NCBI GenBank assembly: GCA_963782045.1
Contig: CAWAIR010000006.1
Coordinates: forward strand, 248,001 to 312,000
Reading direction: 5' to 3'
DNA length: 64,000 nt
Source of the DNA: CAVSRC01 sp963782045
GTDB lineage: Bacteria > Pseudomonadota > Alphaproteobacteria > Rhizobiales > Kaistiaceae
The translations under genes and the position numbers were made by a program. The notes below the pieces were generated by a model. The model had not been told where the DNA came from. It was given only the letters and a program-made list of their open reading frames with translations, and searched no databases. Below, one piece after another: positions 17,267 to 26,078 of the stretch. How positions within the stretch are numbered: position 1 is the stretch's first letter; every line of letters begins with the position of its first letter.

Positions 17267-19402
17267 GTGTTCCGAGTCCGAGGAAACCGACCGCCCGTGG
17301 CAGCGCGAAAAAACGGCAAGGCTGCGAAGGGCCGCAAGGGCCCGGCGAAGGGCAAGGGCCGGCGGCGGCGCGCAAACCGCGCCGACGGGCCGTTGATCGG
17401 TTTCATGGGCACATCCCTCAGGACCATCCTCCACTGGACCGCGGTCGCCGTCATCATCGGCATTGGGCTGGTCGGCTCGATCGTCGCCTACTACGCCTCG
17501 AAGCTGCCGCCGATGGCCGATTGGTCGGTGCCGCCGCGCGCCGCCAACGTGCGCATTCTGGCGGCCAACGGCGATCTCATCTCCAACCACGGCGATTCGA
17601 CCGGCGAGGCGCTCACCCTCGACCAGATGCCGGATTACCTGCCCGAGGCGGTGATCTCGATCGAGGACCGGCGCTTCTACTGGAACTTCGGCATCGACCC
17701 GATCGGCCTCGCCCGCGCCGCCTACGTCAATCTCAGGGCCGGCCACGTGGTCGAGGGCGGCTCGACGCTCACCCAGCAGCTCGCCAAGAACCTGTTCCTG
17801 ACGCCGGCCCGCACCTTCGAGCGCAAGGTGCAGGAGATGATCCTGGCGGTCTGGTTGCAGATGCGCCTGTCGAAGAAGCAGATTCTGGCGCTCTACCTCA
17901 ACCGCGTCTATCTCGGCTCCGGCGCCTATGGCGTCGACGCAGCGGCGCACCGCTATTTCGGCAAGTCGGCGCGCAACATCACGCTGGCCGAGGCGGCGAT
18001 GCTGGCCGGCATGCTGAAGGCGCCGGCGACCTATTCGCCCGCCACCCATCCAGCGGCGGCGGAAGGGCGCATGCAGACCGTGCTCACCGCCATGCAGGAC
18101 GCCGGCTACATCACCGGACGGCAGGCGAGCCTGGCGATGTCGATGCCGGTCAACGCCGTGCACGACGTCGCCGACGGCAGCGGCCGCTACGTCGCCGACT
18201 GGGTGATGGACCAGCTTCCGCAATATGTCGGCGGGTCGATCGACCAGGACATCGTGGTCGACACCACCATCGATCTCGGCATGCAGACGGCGGCAGCCAA
18301 GGCGATCACGCAGACGCTCGACGAGGGCGGCGCCAAGTACAATGTCGGGCAGGCGGCGCTGGTCGCCATCGCCCCCAACGGCGCGGTCAAGGCGATGGTC
18401 GGCGGGCGCGACTACAAGTCGAGCCCGTTCAACCGGGCGGTCGACGCCCACCGCCAGCCGGGCTCGGCCTTCAAGCCGTTCGTCTACCTGACGGCGCTGG
18501 AAGACGGCATGATCCCCGAATCGATCATGGTCGACCAGCCGGTGTCGATCGACGGCTGGTCGCCGGAGAACTACACGCGCCACTACCGTGGGCAGGTGAC
18601 GCTGCGCACCGCGCTGGCCGATTCCTTGAACTCGGTGTCGGCGCAGCTCACCGAACTGGTGACGCCGCAGGCGGTCGCCGCCACCGCCCGCCGGCTCGGC
18701 ATCGTCTCGCCGCTGATGGCGACGCCCTCGATCGCGCTCGGCACCTCCGAGGTGACGCCGTTGGAACTGACCGCCGCCTATGTGCCCTTCTCCAATGGCG
18801 GGCGCGGCGTCATCCCCTACGCGATCAAGCGTATCACCACCACCAAGGGCAAGGTGCTCTACGAGCGCAGCGGCGGCGGGCCCGGCCAGGTGGTCGATCC
18901 GCTCTATGTCGGCATGATGAATTCCATGCTGTCGCAGACGGTGGTCGACGGCACCGGCACCAACGCGCGCATCAAGGGCTGGCCGGTCGCCGGCAAGACC
19001 GGCACCAGCCAGGATTTTCGCGACGCCTGGTTCGTCGGCTACACCGGCGCGCTGACCGCCGGCGTGTGGTTCGGCAACGACGACAACAAGCCGACCAAGC
19101 ACGCCACCGGCGGCAGCCTGCCGGCGGAGGCCTGGCAGCGCTTCATGAGCGCGGCGCTCGAGGGCCAGGCGGTGGCGGACCTCCCCGGCAACTACGATTT
19201 CGGCAATCCGCGCAACCTCGCCTATACCGACCGGCAGTCCTTCCCGGGCAGCGCGGTGGCCAGCGGCAACCCCATGGAACTCGGCCCCGGCCGCGTCGCC
19301 TCCGGACCCGACATGCCGGCGGGTGGCTGGATGGACCAGGGCTCCCAGCACCGCCGCCAGGGCCCGATCGCGACCTTCCTGCAAAGCCTGTTCGGCGGCT
19401 AA
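17267..19402 (+). CDS. Class A penicillin-binding protein (PBP1A family)
   Basis: A 711-residue bifunctional peptidoglycan synthase. A Lys/Arg-rich cytosolic tail is followed by one membrane anchor (about residues 55-75). The GT51 glycosyltransferase shows ISIEDRRFYWNFGID, GGSTLTQQLAKNLFL and AEAAMLAGMLKAPA. The transpeptidase shows SAFK (RQPGSAFKPFVYL), SLN and KTGTSQ. The Gly/Pro-rich tail is short. The ORF opens with GTG 17267; an alternative GTG at 17297 (VAARKNGKAAKG) is equally possible. It polymerises and cross-links murein at the inner membrane. Confidence 0.9.
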   Translation: MFRVRGNRPPVAARKNGKAAKGRKGPAKGKGRRRRANRADGPLIGFMGTSLRTILHWTAVAVIIGIGLVGSIVAYYASKLPPMADWSVPPRAANVRILAANGDLISNHGDSTGEALTLDQMPDYLPEAVISIEDRRFYWNFGIDPIGLARAAYVNLRAGHVVEGGSTLTQQLAKNLFLTPARTFERKVQEMILAVWLQMRLSKKQILALYLNRVYLGSGAYGVDAAAHRYFGKSARNITLAEAAMLAGMLKAPATYSPATHPAAAEGRMQTVLTAMQDAGYITGRQASLAMSMPVNAVHDVADGSGRYVADWVMDQLPQYVGGSIDQDIVVDTTIDLGMQTAAAKAITQTLDEGGAKYNVGQAALVAIAPNGAVKAMVGGRDYKSSPFNRAVDAHRQPGSAFKPFVYLTALEDGMIPESIMVDQPVSIDGWSPENYTRHYRGQVTLRTALADSLNSVSAQLTELVTPQAVAATARRLGIVSPLMATPSIALGTSEVTPLELTAAYVPFSNGGRGVIPYAIKRITTTKGKVLYERSGGGPGQVVDPLYVGMMNSMLSQTVVDGTGTNARIKGWPVAGKTGTSQDFRDAWFVGYTGALTAGVWFGNDDNKPTKHATGGSLPAEAWQRFMSAALEGQAVADLPGNYDFGNPRNLAYTDRQSFPGSAVASGNPMELGPGRVASGPDMPAGGWMDQGSQHRRQGPIATFLQSLFGG

Positions 19403-19449
19403 GGCTGGCACGGATGGCGCGCGGCGGCCCGACTGCGTAGCATCGCCGC

Positions 19450-20163
19450 ATGGATGACGAAGCCGAGACGCCGCTGACGGGCGGGCGGGTGACGACCGGC
19501 GTGGTGCGCGTCGGCGACACGGTGCGCCGGCCGCTTGCCTGTGATCGCTCGCTGCAACATGCCCTGCTGCTGCACCTCGAGCGGCGCGGGTTCGCCGGTG
19601 CGCCGCGCTTCCTCGGTGTCGACGGGAAGGGGCGCGAGATGCTGAGCTTCTTGTCTGGCACGGTGCAGGACGATCTCGGCTTCTACGACGACAGGCAGAT
19701 TTTCGCGGCCGCACGGTTGCTGCGCGCCTTCCACGATGCGACCGCCGATTTCGCGCGCGAGCGTGCGCCGCGGGCCGAGGTCATCTGCCATAACGACTTC
19801 GCGCCGACCAACGCGGTGTTCCGAGACGGCCTGCCGGTGGCGATGATCGACTTCGACGCGGCGCGACCGGCCTCGCGTGTGTGGGACCTCGGCTACACCG
19901 CTTTCACATGGCTCGACCTCGGCAATGCCGACCATGACGGGCCCGCGCAGGTGGACCGCCTGCGGGCGCTGGCGGAGGCCTATGGCACGGACTGCTGTTC
20001 GGCCGAGACCATCGCCGCCTTTGCACTGGCGCGGCAGGCGTCGCTGGCCATCTCGGCCGGTTGCCGCGGCGAAAGCAAATTGGCGGGCTGGGCAAAGGAT
20101 TGCGCGGCGTGGACCGCCGAAAACGTTGTCGAGCGCCTGCTGCCGAGCGGCTATCGGGGCTGA
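19450..20163 (+). CDS. Aminoglycoside phosphotransferase (APH)-family protein
   Basis: A 237-residue kinase-like protein of the APH/choline kinase fold. It has the Brenner-type catalytic loop HNDFAPTNAVF (Asp and Asn present) and the metal-binding IDFDAARPAS. The N lobe is short. Such genes are common in Actinobacteria and Proteobacteria and usually phosphorylate small metabolites; nothing in the context ties it to antibiotic resistance. It lies 47 bp after the PBP gene and may share its transcript. Confidence 0.8.
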   Translation: MDDEAETPLTGGRVTTGVVRVGDTVRRPLACDRSLQHALLLHLERRGFAGAPRFLGVDGKGREMLSFLSGTVQDDLGFYDDRQIFAAARLLRAFHDATADFARERAPRAEVICHNDFAPTNAVFRDGLPVAMIDFDAARPASRVWDLGYTAFTWLDLGNADHDGPAQVDRLRALAEAYGTDCCSAETIAAFALARQASLAISAGCRGESKLAGWAKDCAAWTAENVVERLLPSGYRG

Positions 20164-20285
20164 GCCGGCGGCGCGGCGGTTGGTGGTGGCTGGCCTGCCG
20201 GTTGCATGCATCGGCCCTCGTGCCGCGCGGGCGGCGCCGCGCTCGTGTATGCTAGCGGCCGGGCGATGATCGTTGGGGGGTAAAG

Positions 20286-21689
20286 ATGGACCGATACGAT
20301 CTCATCGTCATCGGCAGCGGCCCGGCCGGGCGGCGCGCCGCCATCCAGGCGGCCAAGCTCGGCAAGACGGTGCTCGTCATCGAGAACCGGCTGCGGGTCG
20401 GCGGCGTCTCGGTGCACACCGGCACGATCCCGTCGAAGACGCTGCGCGAGACCGTGCTCAACCTCTCGGGCTGGCGCGAGCGCGGCTTCTACGGGCTGGC
20501 CTACCGGGTGAAGAAGGACATCGAGGGCAAGGATCTCGGCGTCCGCCTGCGCATGACGCTCGACCACGAGATCGAGGTGCTGGAGCATCAGTTCGCCCGC
20601 AACGGCGTCAAGACCTTCGCCGGGGTGGCGCGCTTCGTCGATCCGCACTGCCTGACGGTGAAGGGCCACCTGGAGGAGCACGGCTTCGAGGGCGACAAGA
20701 TCGTGATCGCGGTCGGCACCGCGCCCTTCCGTCCGCCGGGCATCCCCTTCAACGACCGCAACGTCTTCGACAGCGACGACATCGCCACCGACCCGCACGT
20801 GCCGCGCAGCCTGACGGTGGTCGGCGCCGGCGTCATCGGCATCGAATACGCCACCATCTTCTCGGCGCTCGACGTGCCGGTGACGGTGATCGAGCCGCGC
20901 GCAGAACTTCCTCGAATTCATCGACCGCGAGATCATCGACGAGTTCATCCACGACCTGAGGAAGCGCGGCATCCAGTTCCGCCTCGGCGCCAAGGTCGAG
21001 CGGGTCGAGCTCGACGACCAGGGCTATGCGGTGAGCTTCCTCTCCGACGGGCGCAAGGTGCGCACCGAGATGCTGCTCTATGCCGCCGGCCGCGTCGGGC
21101 GCGACCAAGGACCTCGGGCTCGAGACCTGCGGCCTCGAGGCCGACGACCGCGGCCGGCTGAAGGTCGACCCGGTCACCTTCCAGACCGAGCGTGCCGCAC
21201 ATCTATGCCGCCGGCGACGTCATCGGCTTCCCGAGCCTCGCCTCGACCTCGATGGAGCAGGGCCGGATCGCCGCCTGCCACGCCTTCGGCGCGCCGATGC
21301 CGCCGGCGCCGGAGTATTTCCCCTACGGCATCTACGCGGTGCCGGAGATCTCCACCGTCGGGCTGACCGAGGAGGAGGTGCGCGAAAAGGGCATCCCCTA
21401 CGAGGTCGGCATCGCCCGCTTCCGCGAAATCTCGCGCGGCCACATCATGGGGCTGGAGAACGGCATGATGAAGCTGCTGTTCGCGCTCGACGACCGCAAG
21501 CTGCTCGGCGCCCACATCGTCGGCGAGGGCGCCACCGAGCTCATCCATATCGGCCAGGCGGTGCTCAATCTCGGCGGCACCATCGACTATTTCGTCGAGA
21601 ACGCCTTCAACTATCCCACCCTCGCCGAAGGCTACAAGATCGCCGCCCTCGACGCCTATAACCGCATGGGGCCACGACCGGGCGCCTGA
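20286..21689 (+). CDS. sthA: Soluble (Si-specific) NAD(P)+ transhydrogenase (three apparent frameshifts)
   Basis: A flavoprotein that moves hydride between NADPH and NAD+. The FAD motif is VIGSGPAGRRAAIQAAKLGK. The segment GGVSVHTGTIPSKTLRE lacks the CxxxxC redox disulfide of lipoamide dehydrogenase, which favours SthA. An NAD motif follows (VVGAGVIGIEYATIF), then YAAGDVIGFPSLASTSMEQGR and a dimerisation domain. Frames change near 20903, 21105 and 21190. Correcting them gives a continuous protein of about 467 residues ending NRMGPRPGA. The start ATG 20286 follows a GGGGGT purine run. Confidence 0.85.
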
Positions 21690-21708
21690 GTTCCGCGATC
21701 GTACGCAT

Positions 21709-23433
21709 CTAGTCCGTCAGGCCGGCCTTGTGCAGGCCATCGAGCAAGAGGTCGAGATCCTCGGTGCGCCGGTAGGCGGCGACCTTGCGCGCCGAGGCGA
21801 TGGTGAATCCGGGGCTGATGCGCCGGACCTCGGCCAGGGCATCGCCCGCGCGCGTCGTGTCCCCGAGCTGGCCGTAGCAAGCAGCCAGGAAGAACTGGCA
21901 TGGCAGGGCCTCGGAATTCTGAGCGATGCTGCGTTCGATCCATGTTGCCGACTCCGCGAAGCGGTGCATGGTGAACAGCGCCTGGCCGACATAGAAATTG
22001 TAGTAGAAGGGATAGAATGGGTTGAGGCGCTTGGCTTTTTCGATCAGGGCGGGGACCGCCTGCGGTTCGCCGGAAAACTGCAGCTTGCCGGCGAGATTGG
22101 CGTAAGCCTCGGCATCGCCCGGCTCCACCTCAACCCATCGGCGGGCCGCGGCCAGCGCCTCGTCGTGTTGCCCCTTGAAGAGCTGGACGCTGCTCAGCGC
22201 CTCATAGACGAGTGGCAGCGACGGGTCGAGGCTCCTGGCCGTCTGCGCCAGTTCGTAGGCCCGGTCGAGCGCATCGGGAACGCCGAGAAACCAGTCCTGT
22301 ACGTAGGTTTCGGCCAGGCCGGCATAGGCCTCCGCATAGTGCTGGTCGAGCCGTATCGCCCGCTCGTAAAGCTGCTGCGCGGCGATGTTCCCGTCCTTGG
22401 AGTACCGGCGGTACTGCTCGCGTCCGCGCAGGACACAATCGTAGGCTTCGGGATCGCGGGGCTCATTGCGCGGCGCTCGCCCGGCGCTCGCCAGCTTCAC
22501 CTCAAGCGCGGCAACGATTTGCCCGGTGACGTCGTCCTGGACGGCGAAAATGTCGGCAAGCTCGCGGTCGTAGCGCTGCGCCCAGATGTGGCCGCCGGAC
22601 GACCCGTCGATGAGCTGGGCGGTGACCCTGACCCGCTGTGCTGCCTTCCGAACACTTCCCTCCAGCAGGTAGCGCACGCCGAGATCGCGGCAGATGTCCT
22701 GAACCTTCACCGCCTTCCCCTTGTAGGTGAAGGCGGAGTTGCGCGCGATGACGAGCAGTTCGGGCAGCCGCGAGATTTCGGTGATGATGTCCTCGGTGAT
22801 ACCGTCGGCGAAATACTCCTGTTCCGGATCGGCGCTCATGTTGGCGAAGGGCAGAACGACGATGGACGGCTTGTCCGGCGAAACCGGTGGCGCCGGCTCG
22901 GGCGCGGCCGGCGCTGGCTCGTCGACCCGGATGCACCAGACATCCACGGCATCGGGGATGTTCTTGAGTTGCTGCGGCCCCAGCGGAATCAACGCGGCGT
23001 CGATCTTGCCGCGCACCTGATCGTGTACGGCGCGGGAGATGCACACGCCGCCCGGCGGCGCCAGCGGCTCCAGCCGTGCAGCGATATTGACGCCATCGCC
23101 GAGGATGTCGTCACCGTCGACGACGACATCGCCGACATTGATGCCGATGCGAAAGCGCAGCGGACGGTTGCCTGTGTCCGCCCCGGCACGTTTGTGCATG
23201 TCGGTCTGAAGCGCGATCGCGGTTCTGACGGCGGCAACCGCGGATGGAAACTCGATCAGGAATCCGTCGCCCATGGTCTTGATCAGGCGCCCGTCTCCCG
23301 CGGCGATCCGCGGATCGACAACTTCGGCGCGCAGCGCCCGCAAGCGCGCGACGATGCCCTCCTCATCGGCAGCCATCAGCCGGCTGAAGCCGACCAGATC
23401 TGCGACCAGAATGGTGGTCAGGCGGCGGTCCAT
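21709..23433 (-). CDS. Class III adenylate/guanylate cyclase with TolB-like and TPR domains
   Basis: A 574-residue soluble signalling protein. The N-terminal cyclase domain (residues 1-170) has the metal-binding Asp11 in LVADLVGFSRLM, IKTMGDGFLIEF, and DDILGDGVNIAARLEPLA containing the second metal ligand, so it is probably active. Residues about 190-300 match the TolB-like region common in such proteins (IVVLPFANMSADPEQEYFADGITEDI; LLEGSVRKAAQRVRV). The rest is TPR-like. Rhizobial genomes carry many paralogues. The signal and product (cAMP or cGMP) are not evident. It converges on sthA with a 19-bp gap. Confidence 0.88.
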   Translation of the reverse strand: MDRRLTTILVADLVGFSRLMAADEEGIVARLRALRAEVVDPRIAAGDGRLIKTMGDGFLIEFPSAVAAVRTAIALQTDMHKRAGADTGNRPLRFRIGINVGDVVVDGDDILGDGVNIAARLEPLAPPGGVCISRAVHDQVRGKIDAALIPLGPQQLKNIPDAVDVWCIRVDEPAPAAPEPAPPVSPDKPSIVVLPFANMSADPEQEYFADGITEDIITEISRLPELLVIARNSAFTYKGKAVKVQDICRDLGVRYLLEGSVRKAAQRVRVTAQLIDGSSGGHIWAQRYDRELADIFAVQDDVTGQIVAALEVKLASAGRAPRNEPRDPEAYDCVLRGREQYRRYSKDGNIAAQQLYERAIRLDQHYAEAYAGLAETYVQDWFLGVPDALDRAYELAQTARSLDPSLPLVYEALSSVQLFKGQHDEALAAARRWVEVEPGDAEAYANLAGKLQFSGEPQAVPALIEKAKRLNPFYPFYYNFYVGQALFTMHRFAESATWIERSIAQNSEALPCQFFLAACYGQLGDTTRAGDALAEVRRISPGFTIASARKVAAYRRTEDLDLLLDGLHKAGLTD

Positions 23434-23576
23434 GGAATGTCCCGGCTTGGCGGCGCGACGCTTGGCAGCGGCACAAGCTACAGCATGAAGACCTCTGGCG
23501 CGGCAAGCCGGATCAACCGGCGCACTGCCAGCGCTTCAGCGCGGTCGCAGCGGCGCGCGTGGCCCTGGACGGGCTT

Positions 23577-24332
23577 TCATGCCGCCTCGCGGACGTCGTC
23601 GGCGCCGATGGCGTGCAGCGCCGGGCCCTGGGCGCTGAGCCAGGCGCGAGCCCGCTCCGTCTCCGGCGCCAGCGACCGGCACAATTGCCAGAAGCGGCGC
23701 GAGTGGTTCATCTCGGCGAGATGGGCGACCTCGTGAGCGGCGAGATAATCGAGCACCAGCGGCGGCGCCATGATCAGCCGCCACGAGAACGACAGGTGCC
23801 CGGTGGTGGTGCAGGAGCCCCAGCGGGTGATCTGGTCGCGATAGCGCACGGTCTTCGGCGTCACGCCCAGGCGCGCGGCATGGCGAGCGACCGCCGCCTC
23901 GACGTCGCGGCGGGCCTCGCGCTTGAGGAAATCGAGCACGCGGCGGCGGAGATGGGCCGCCTCGCCGGAGACGTAGAGCGCCGGGCCGGTCTCGTCCGTG
24001 CCGACCGTGACCGTGCCGCGGCGCGCCGGATCGTGGCGGATGGTGTGGAGCACGCCGCGCAAGGGCACCGGCCAGCCATCGGCGATCGGGATCGCCGGCG
24101 GCAGGCGGTCGATCTGGCGGCGGAGCCAACCGGCATGGCGCTCGAGGAAACGGTGCGCCTCGGCCAGTGACCCGCGCTCGGGCATGGTGAGGATCGGCGG
24201 CTTGCCGGGGGCGCCGACGCGCAGCGTGTAGTTCCGCGCCCGCGGATGGCGGCGGATATCGACCGGCACATAGCCGCTCTCGGTGGCGATCTCGAAGCGG
24301 GTGCTGGCGGCGGTGCGGACCGGGAGCGGCAT
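23577..24332 (-). CDS. YgjP-type zinc metallohydrolase (SprT-like)
   Basis: A 251-residue cytosolic protein of the YgjP/DUF45 group. The gluzincin-like motif is HEVAHLAEMNHSRRFW (HExxH plus a downstream His), preceded by the family hallmark TRWGSCTTTGHLSFSWRL. I start at ATG 24332 (MPLPVRTAASTRFEI); the longer frame adds a hydrophobic stretch that looks accidental. Physiological substrates of the family are unknown. The gene ends about 140 bp from the cyclase start and could be cotranscribed with it. Confidence 0.85.
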   Translation of the reverse strand: MPLPVRTAASTRFEIATESGYVPVDIRRHPRARNYTLRVGAPGKPPILTMPERGSLAEAHRFLERHAGWLRRQIDRLPPAIPIADGWPVPLRGVLHTIRHDPARRGTVTVGTDETGPALYVSGEAAHLRRRVLDFLKREARRDVEAAVARHAARLGVTPKTVRYRDQITRWGSCTTTGHLSFSWRLIMAPPLVLDYLAAHEVAHLAEMNHSRRFWQLCRSLAPETERARAWLSAQGPALHAIGADDVREAA

Positions 24333-24646
24333 GGAGACGACAAGGATTCCCAAGCAAATCAGCGGGCTTGGGTGAATCATGCCACAGGCTGGTTACCGAT
24401 GTGATTCACTTTTTGTTCGCGCGGGCCGCGACGCTTCATTGGAATTCCGGCCGTCGGGAGACTGCGGCCATTGGCGGACCTCGCGCACGGCGTCGGGTGG
24501 CTGTTGGAGTGTGGCTGCTGCCTTATCCAATTGCGCCGCCGCCTCGCGGCAATTCCGGCCGGCATGATCTTTTCGGCAGGAATTCACACGCGCCCTGATG
24601 CTATGCGTAAGGCACAGCAGGGGGCACATGAACAGGAGAACCGCCA
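24333..24646. other. Gene-free region between the divergent ygjP-like and dps genes
   Basis: 314 bases without a convincing gene; the short ORFs here lack codon bias and homology. It is locally richer in A and T (for example TTCACTTTTTGTTC near 24406). It contains an 11-base direct repeat AATTCCGGCCG at 24439 and 24551. It presumably carries both divergent promoters. The dps Shine-Dalgarno AGGAGA lies just before ATG 24647. Confidence 0.5.
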
Positions 24647-25168
24647 ATGGCTGACGTCAGCCCGAAGGCGCGCCGCAAGACGCCGCTCGCCACCCCCACC
24701 GACCTCGGGGCCAACGCCACCAAGGACATCGCCGCGGCGCTCGCCGCCTTGCTCGCCGATACCTTTGCGCTCTACCTCAAGACTAAGAACTTCCACTGGC
24801 ACGTCTCGGGCCCGAATTTCCGCAGCTACCACCTGATGTTCGACGACCAGGCGGCGCAGATCCTGGCGATGACCGACGCGGTGGCGGAGCGCGGACGCAA
24901 GCTCGGCGGCGCGACGCTGCGCTCGATCGGCCATATCGGCCGGCTGCAGACCATCTCCGACAACGACGCCGACTACGTGACGCCGCAGGACATGCTGGCG
25001 GAGCTGCGCGACAACACCATGCAGTTGATCGCACGCATGCGCGAGGTGCATGACGTCTGCGACGAGCACAACGACGTGGCGACCGCGAGTCTGCTGGAAA
25101 ACTGGATCGACGAGGCGGAAGGCCGCGTCTGGTTCCTGTTCGAGGCAAGCCGCCAGCCCAAGGACTGA
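24647..25168 (+). CDS. dps: Dps-family DNA-protecting ferritin
   Basis: A 173-residue mini-ferritin that forms dodecamers, oxidises Fe(II) with peroxide and shields DNA during starvation and oxidative stress. The inter-subunit ferroxidase ligands are visible in FHWHVSGPNFRSYHLMFDDQ. The N terminus is Lys/Arg-rich (MADVSPKARRKT), as in DNA-binding Dps proteins. It starts at ATG 24647 after AGGAGA and is followed by a GC-rich hairpin at 25180-25222 that could end the transcript. Confidence 0.92.
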   Translation: MADVSPKARRKTPLATPTDLGANATKDIAAALAALLADTFALYLKTKNFHWHVSGPNFRSYHLMFDDQAAQILAMTDAVAERGRKLGGATLRSIGHIGRLQTISDNDADYVTPQDMLAELRDNTMQLIARMREVHDVCDEHNDVATASLLENWIDEAEGRVWFLFEASRQPKD

Positions 25169-25179
25169 GCCGGCCGCTC

Positions 25180-25222
25180 CCGGCAGAAACGAGGACGGCG
25201 GAGCCGGTGCCGGCCCCGCCGT
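25180..25222. repeat. 43-bp hairpin repeat, copy 1 (after dps)
   Basis: A 43-base segment 12 bp after the dps stop, with a 7-bp stem ACGGCGG/CCGCCGT and an inner GCCGG/CCGGC pairing. It is repeated with three mismatches at 25575-25617. It has no T-run, so its role as terminator is inferred only from position and structure. Confidence 0.65.
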
Positions 25223-25330
25223 GCCTGTTTCAAGCCACGCTCATGCGGTGAAGTTCGCTGTGGACACGCGAACCGCGTCCCTGCAATGGTCATCCAACCG
25301 TGGGCTAAGGCCCGCGCGCGAAGAGGAGGC

Positions 25331-25510
25331 ATGAAGGTGATGATTCTGCGCATCATCGGTTACCTGTTCATCGCTTTTGGACTGATCGCCTGCCTGACGA
25401 TCATCGGCATCCCGATCGGGGTCGGCGCCATGGTCCTCGGCCTGCTGTTCGTGCTGGTCGGCAAGAAGCGCCAGCCGATCATCATCCAGGTATCCCACGA
25501 TCATAAGTAG
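25331..25510 (+). CDS. Tiny inner-membrane protein, unknown function
   Basis: Up to 59 residues. Almost the whole protein is hydrophobic (MILRIIGYLFIAFGLIACLT, then GVGAMVLGLLFVLVGKK), giving two short membrane helices and a basic tail. A strong AGGAGG at 25324-25329 is one base from ATG 25331, seven from GTG 25337 and ten from ATG 25340, so the real start is probably 25337 or 25340. The gene sits between two copies of a 43-bp hairpin repeat. I do not recognise the family. Confidence 0.6.
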   Translation: MKVMILRIIGYLFIAFGLIACLTIIGIPIGVGAMVLGLLFVLVGKKRQPIIIQVSHDHK

Positions 25511-25574
25511 CCGTCGGCCGGGCCACGGCTGATGCTCGCGGGCGCGCGGCGCGCCCGGGGCCGGACGTGCCAGG

Positions 25575-25617
25575 CCGGCAGGAACGAGAACGGCGGAGCC
25601 GATGCCGGCCCCGCCGT
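25575..25617. repeat. 43-bp hairpin repeat, copy 2
   Basis: Second copy of the segment at 25180-25222, with 40 of 43 bases identical. It lies between the 3' ends of the tiny membrane-protein gene and the convergent DUF2852 gene, so it may serve as a bidirectional terminator. Confidence 0.65.
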
Positions 25618-25670
25618 TTCGTGCCCCGGATATCGAAGGCCCCGGGGAAATTTGATGCGACCAACCTCGG

Positions 25671-26078
25671 CTAGAGATCGATCTGGTCGGCCCGGCGTGA
25701 GGGGCGTTCGCGCTGGAAGCGCTCGAACTCCTCCTGGTCGCGGGCGCGGCGCAGGTTCTGCACGAACTCCTCGAACTCGCGCCGCTCCTCGTCGAGCTTG
25801 CGGCGTTCCTCGTCGAGCCGGCGCAGTTCGCGCGTCCGGTAGTCGTCGAAGGCGGCATTGCCGCTCTGGTAGCCGCTGGAGCGGCTGCTCCGGCAGCTCC
25901 CGCCGTGGAATTCGCGCTTCATCTCTCCGAAGTGCCGCCGGACCTCGGGAATACGGTCGCCCCAGATGATGTAGGCGAGCATCGCCAGGCCGAGCGGCCA
26001 AAAGGTCATGAAGCCGATGACCATCAGCAGGATCGTCAGGGGCGTCCATGCCGGACGCAGGGCATTCTGATTGACCAT
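25671..26078 (-). CDS. DUF2852 family membrane protein
   Basis: A 135-residue protein with one or two N-terminal membrane segments (LTILLMVIGFMTFWPLGLAMLAYIIWG). A charged, probably coiled-coil C-terminal half follows (ELRRLDEERRKLDEERREFEEFVQNLRRA). This is the layout of DUF2852, a family typical of Rhizobiales with unknown function. The N terminus is cytosolic and short. Its upstream region holds the 11-bp tandem array, which suggests dedicated regulation. Confidence 0.85.
   Translation of the reverse strand: MVNQNALRPAWTPLTILLMVIGFMTFWPLGLAMLAYIIWGDRIPEVRRHFGEMKREFHGGSCRSSRSSGYQSGNAAFDDYRTRELRRLDEERRKLDEERREFEEFVQNLRRARDQEEFERFQRERPSRRADQIDL

Noticed and set aside
17246..19714. An 822-codon minus-strand frame
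   Set aside because: Antisense to the class A PBP gene, which has all its catalytic motifs.
19450..20163. An aminoglycoside resistance gene
   Set aside because: The APH fold is broad and mostly metabolic; there is no mobile context and the N lobe is short, so resistance is not supported.
24368..24640. Several 60-120-codon ORFs upstream of dps
   Set aside because: They overlap each other on both strands, one runs into dps in another frame, and none has coding character.
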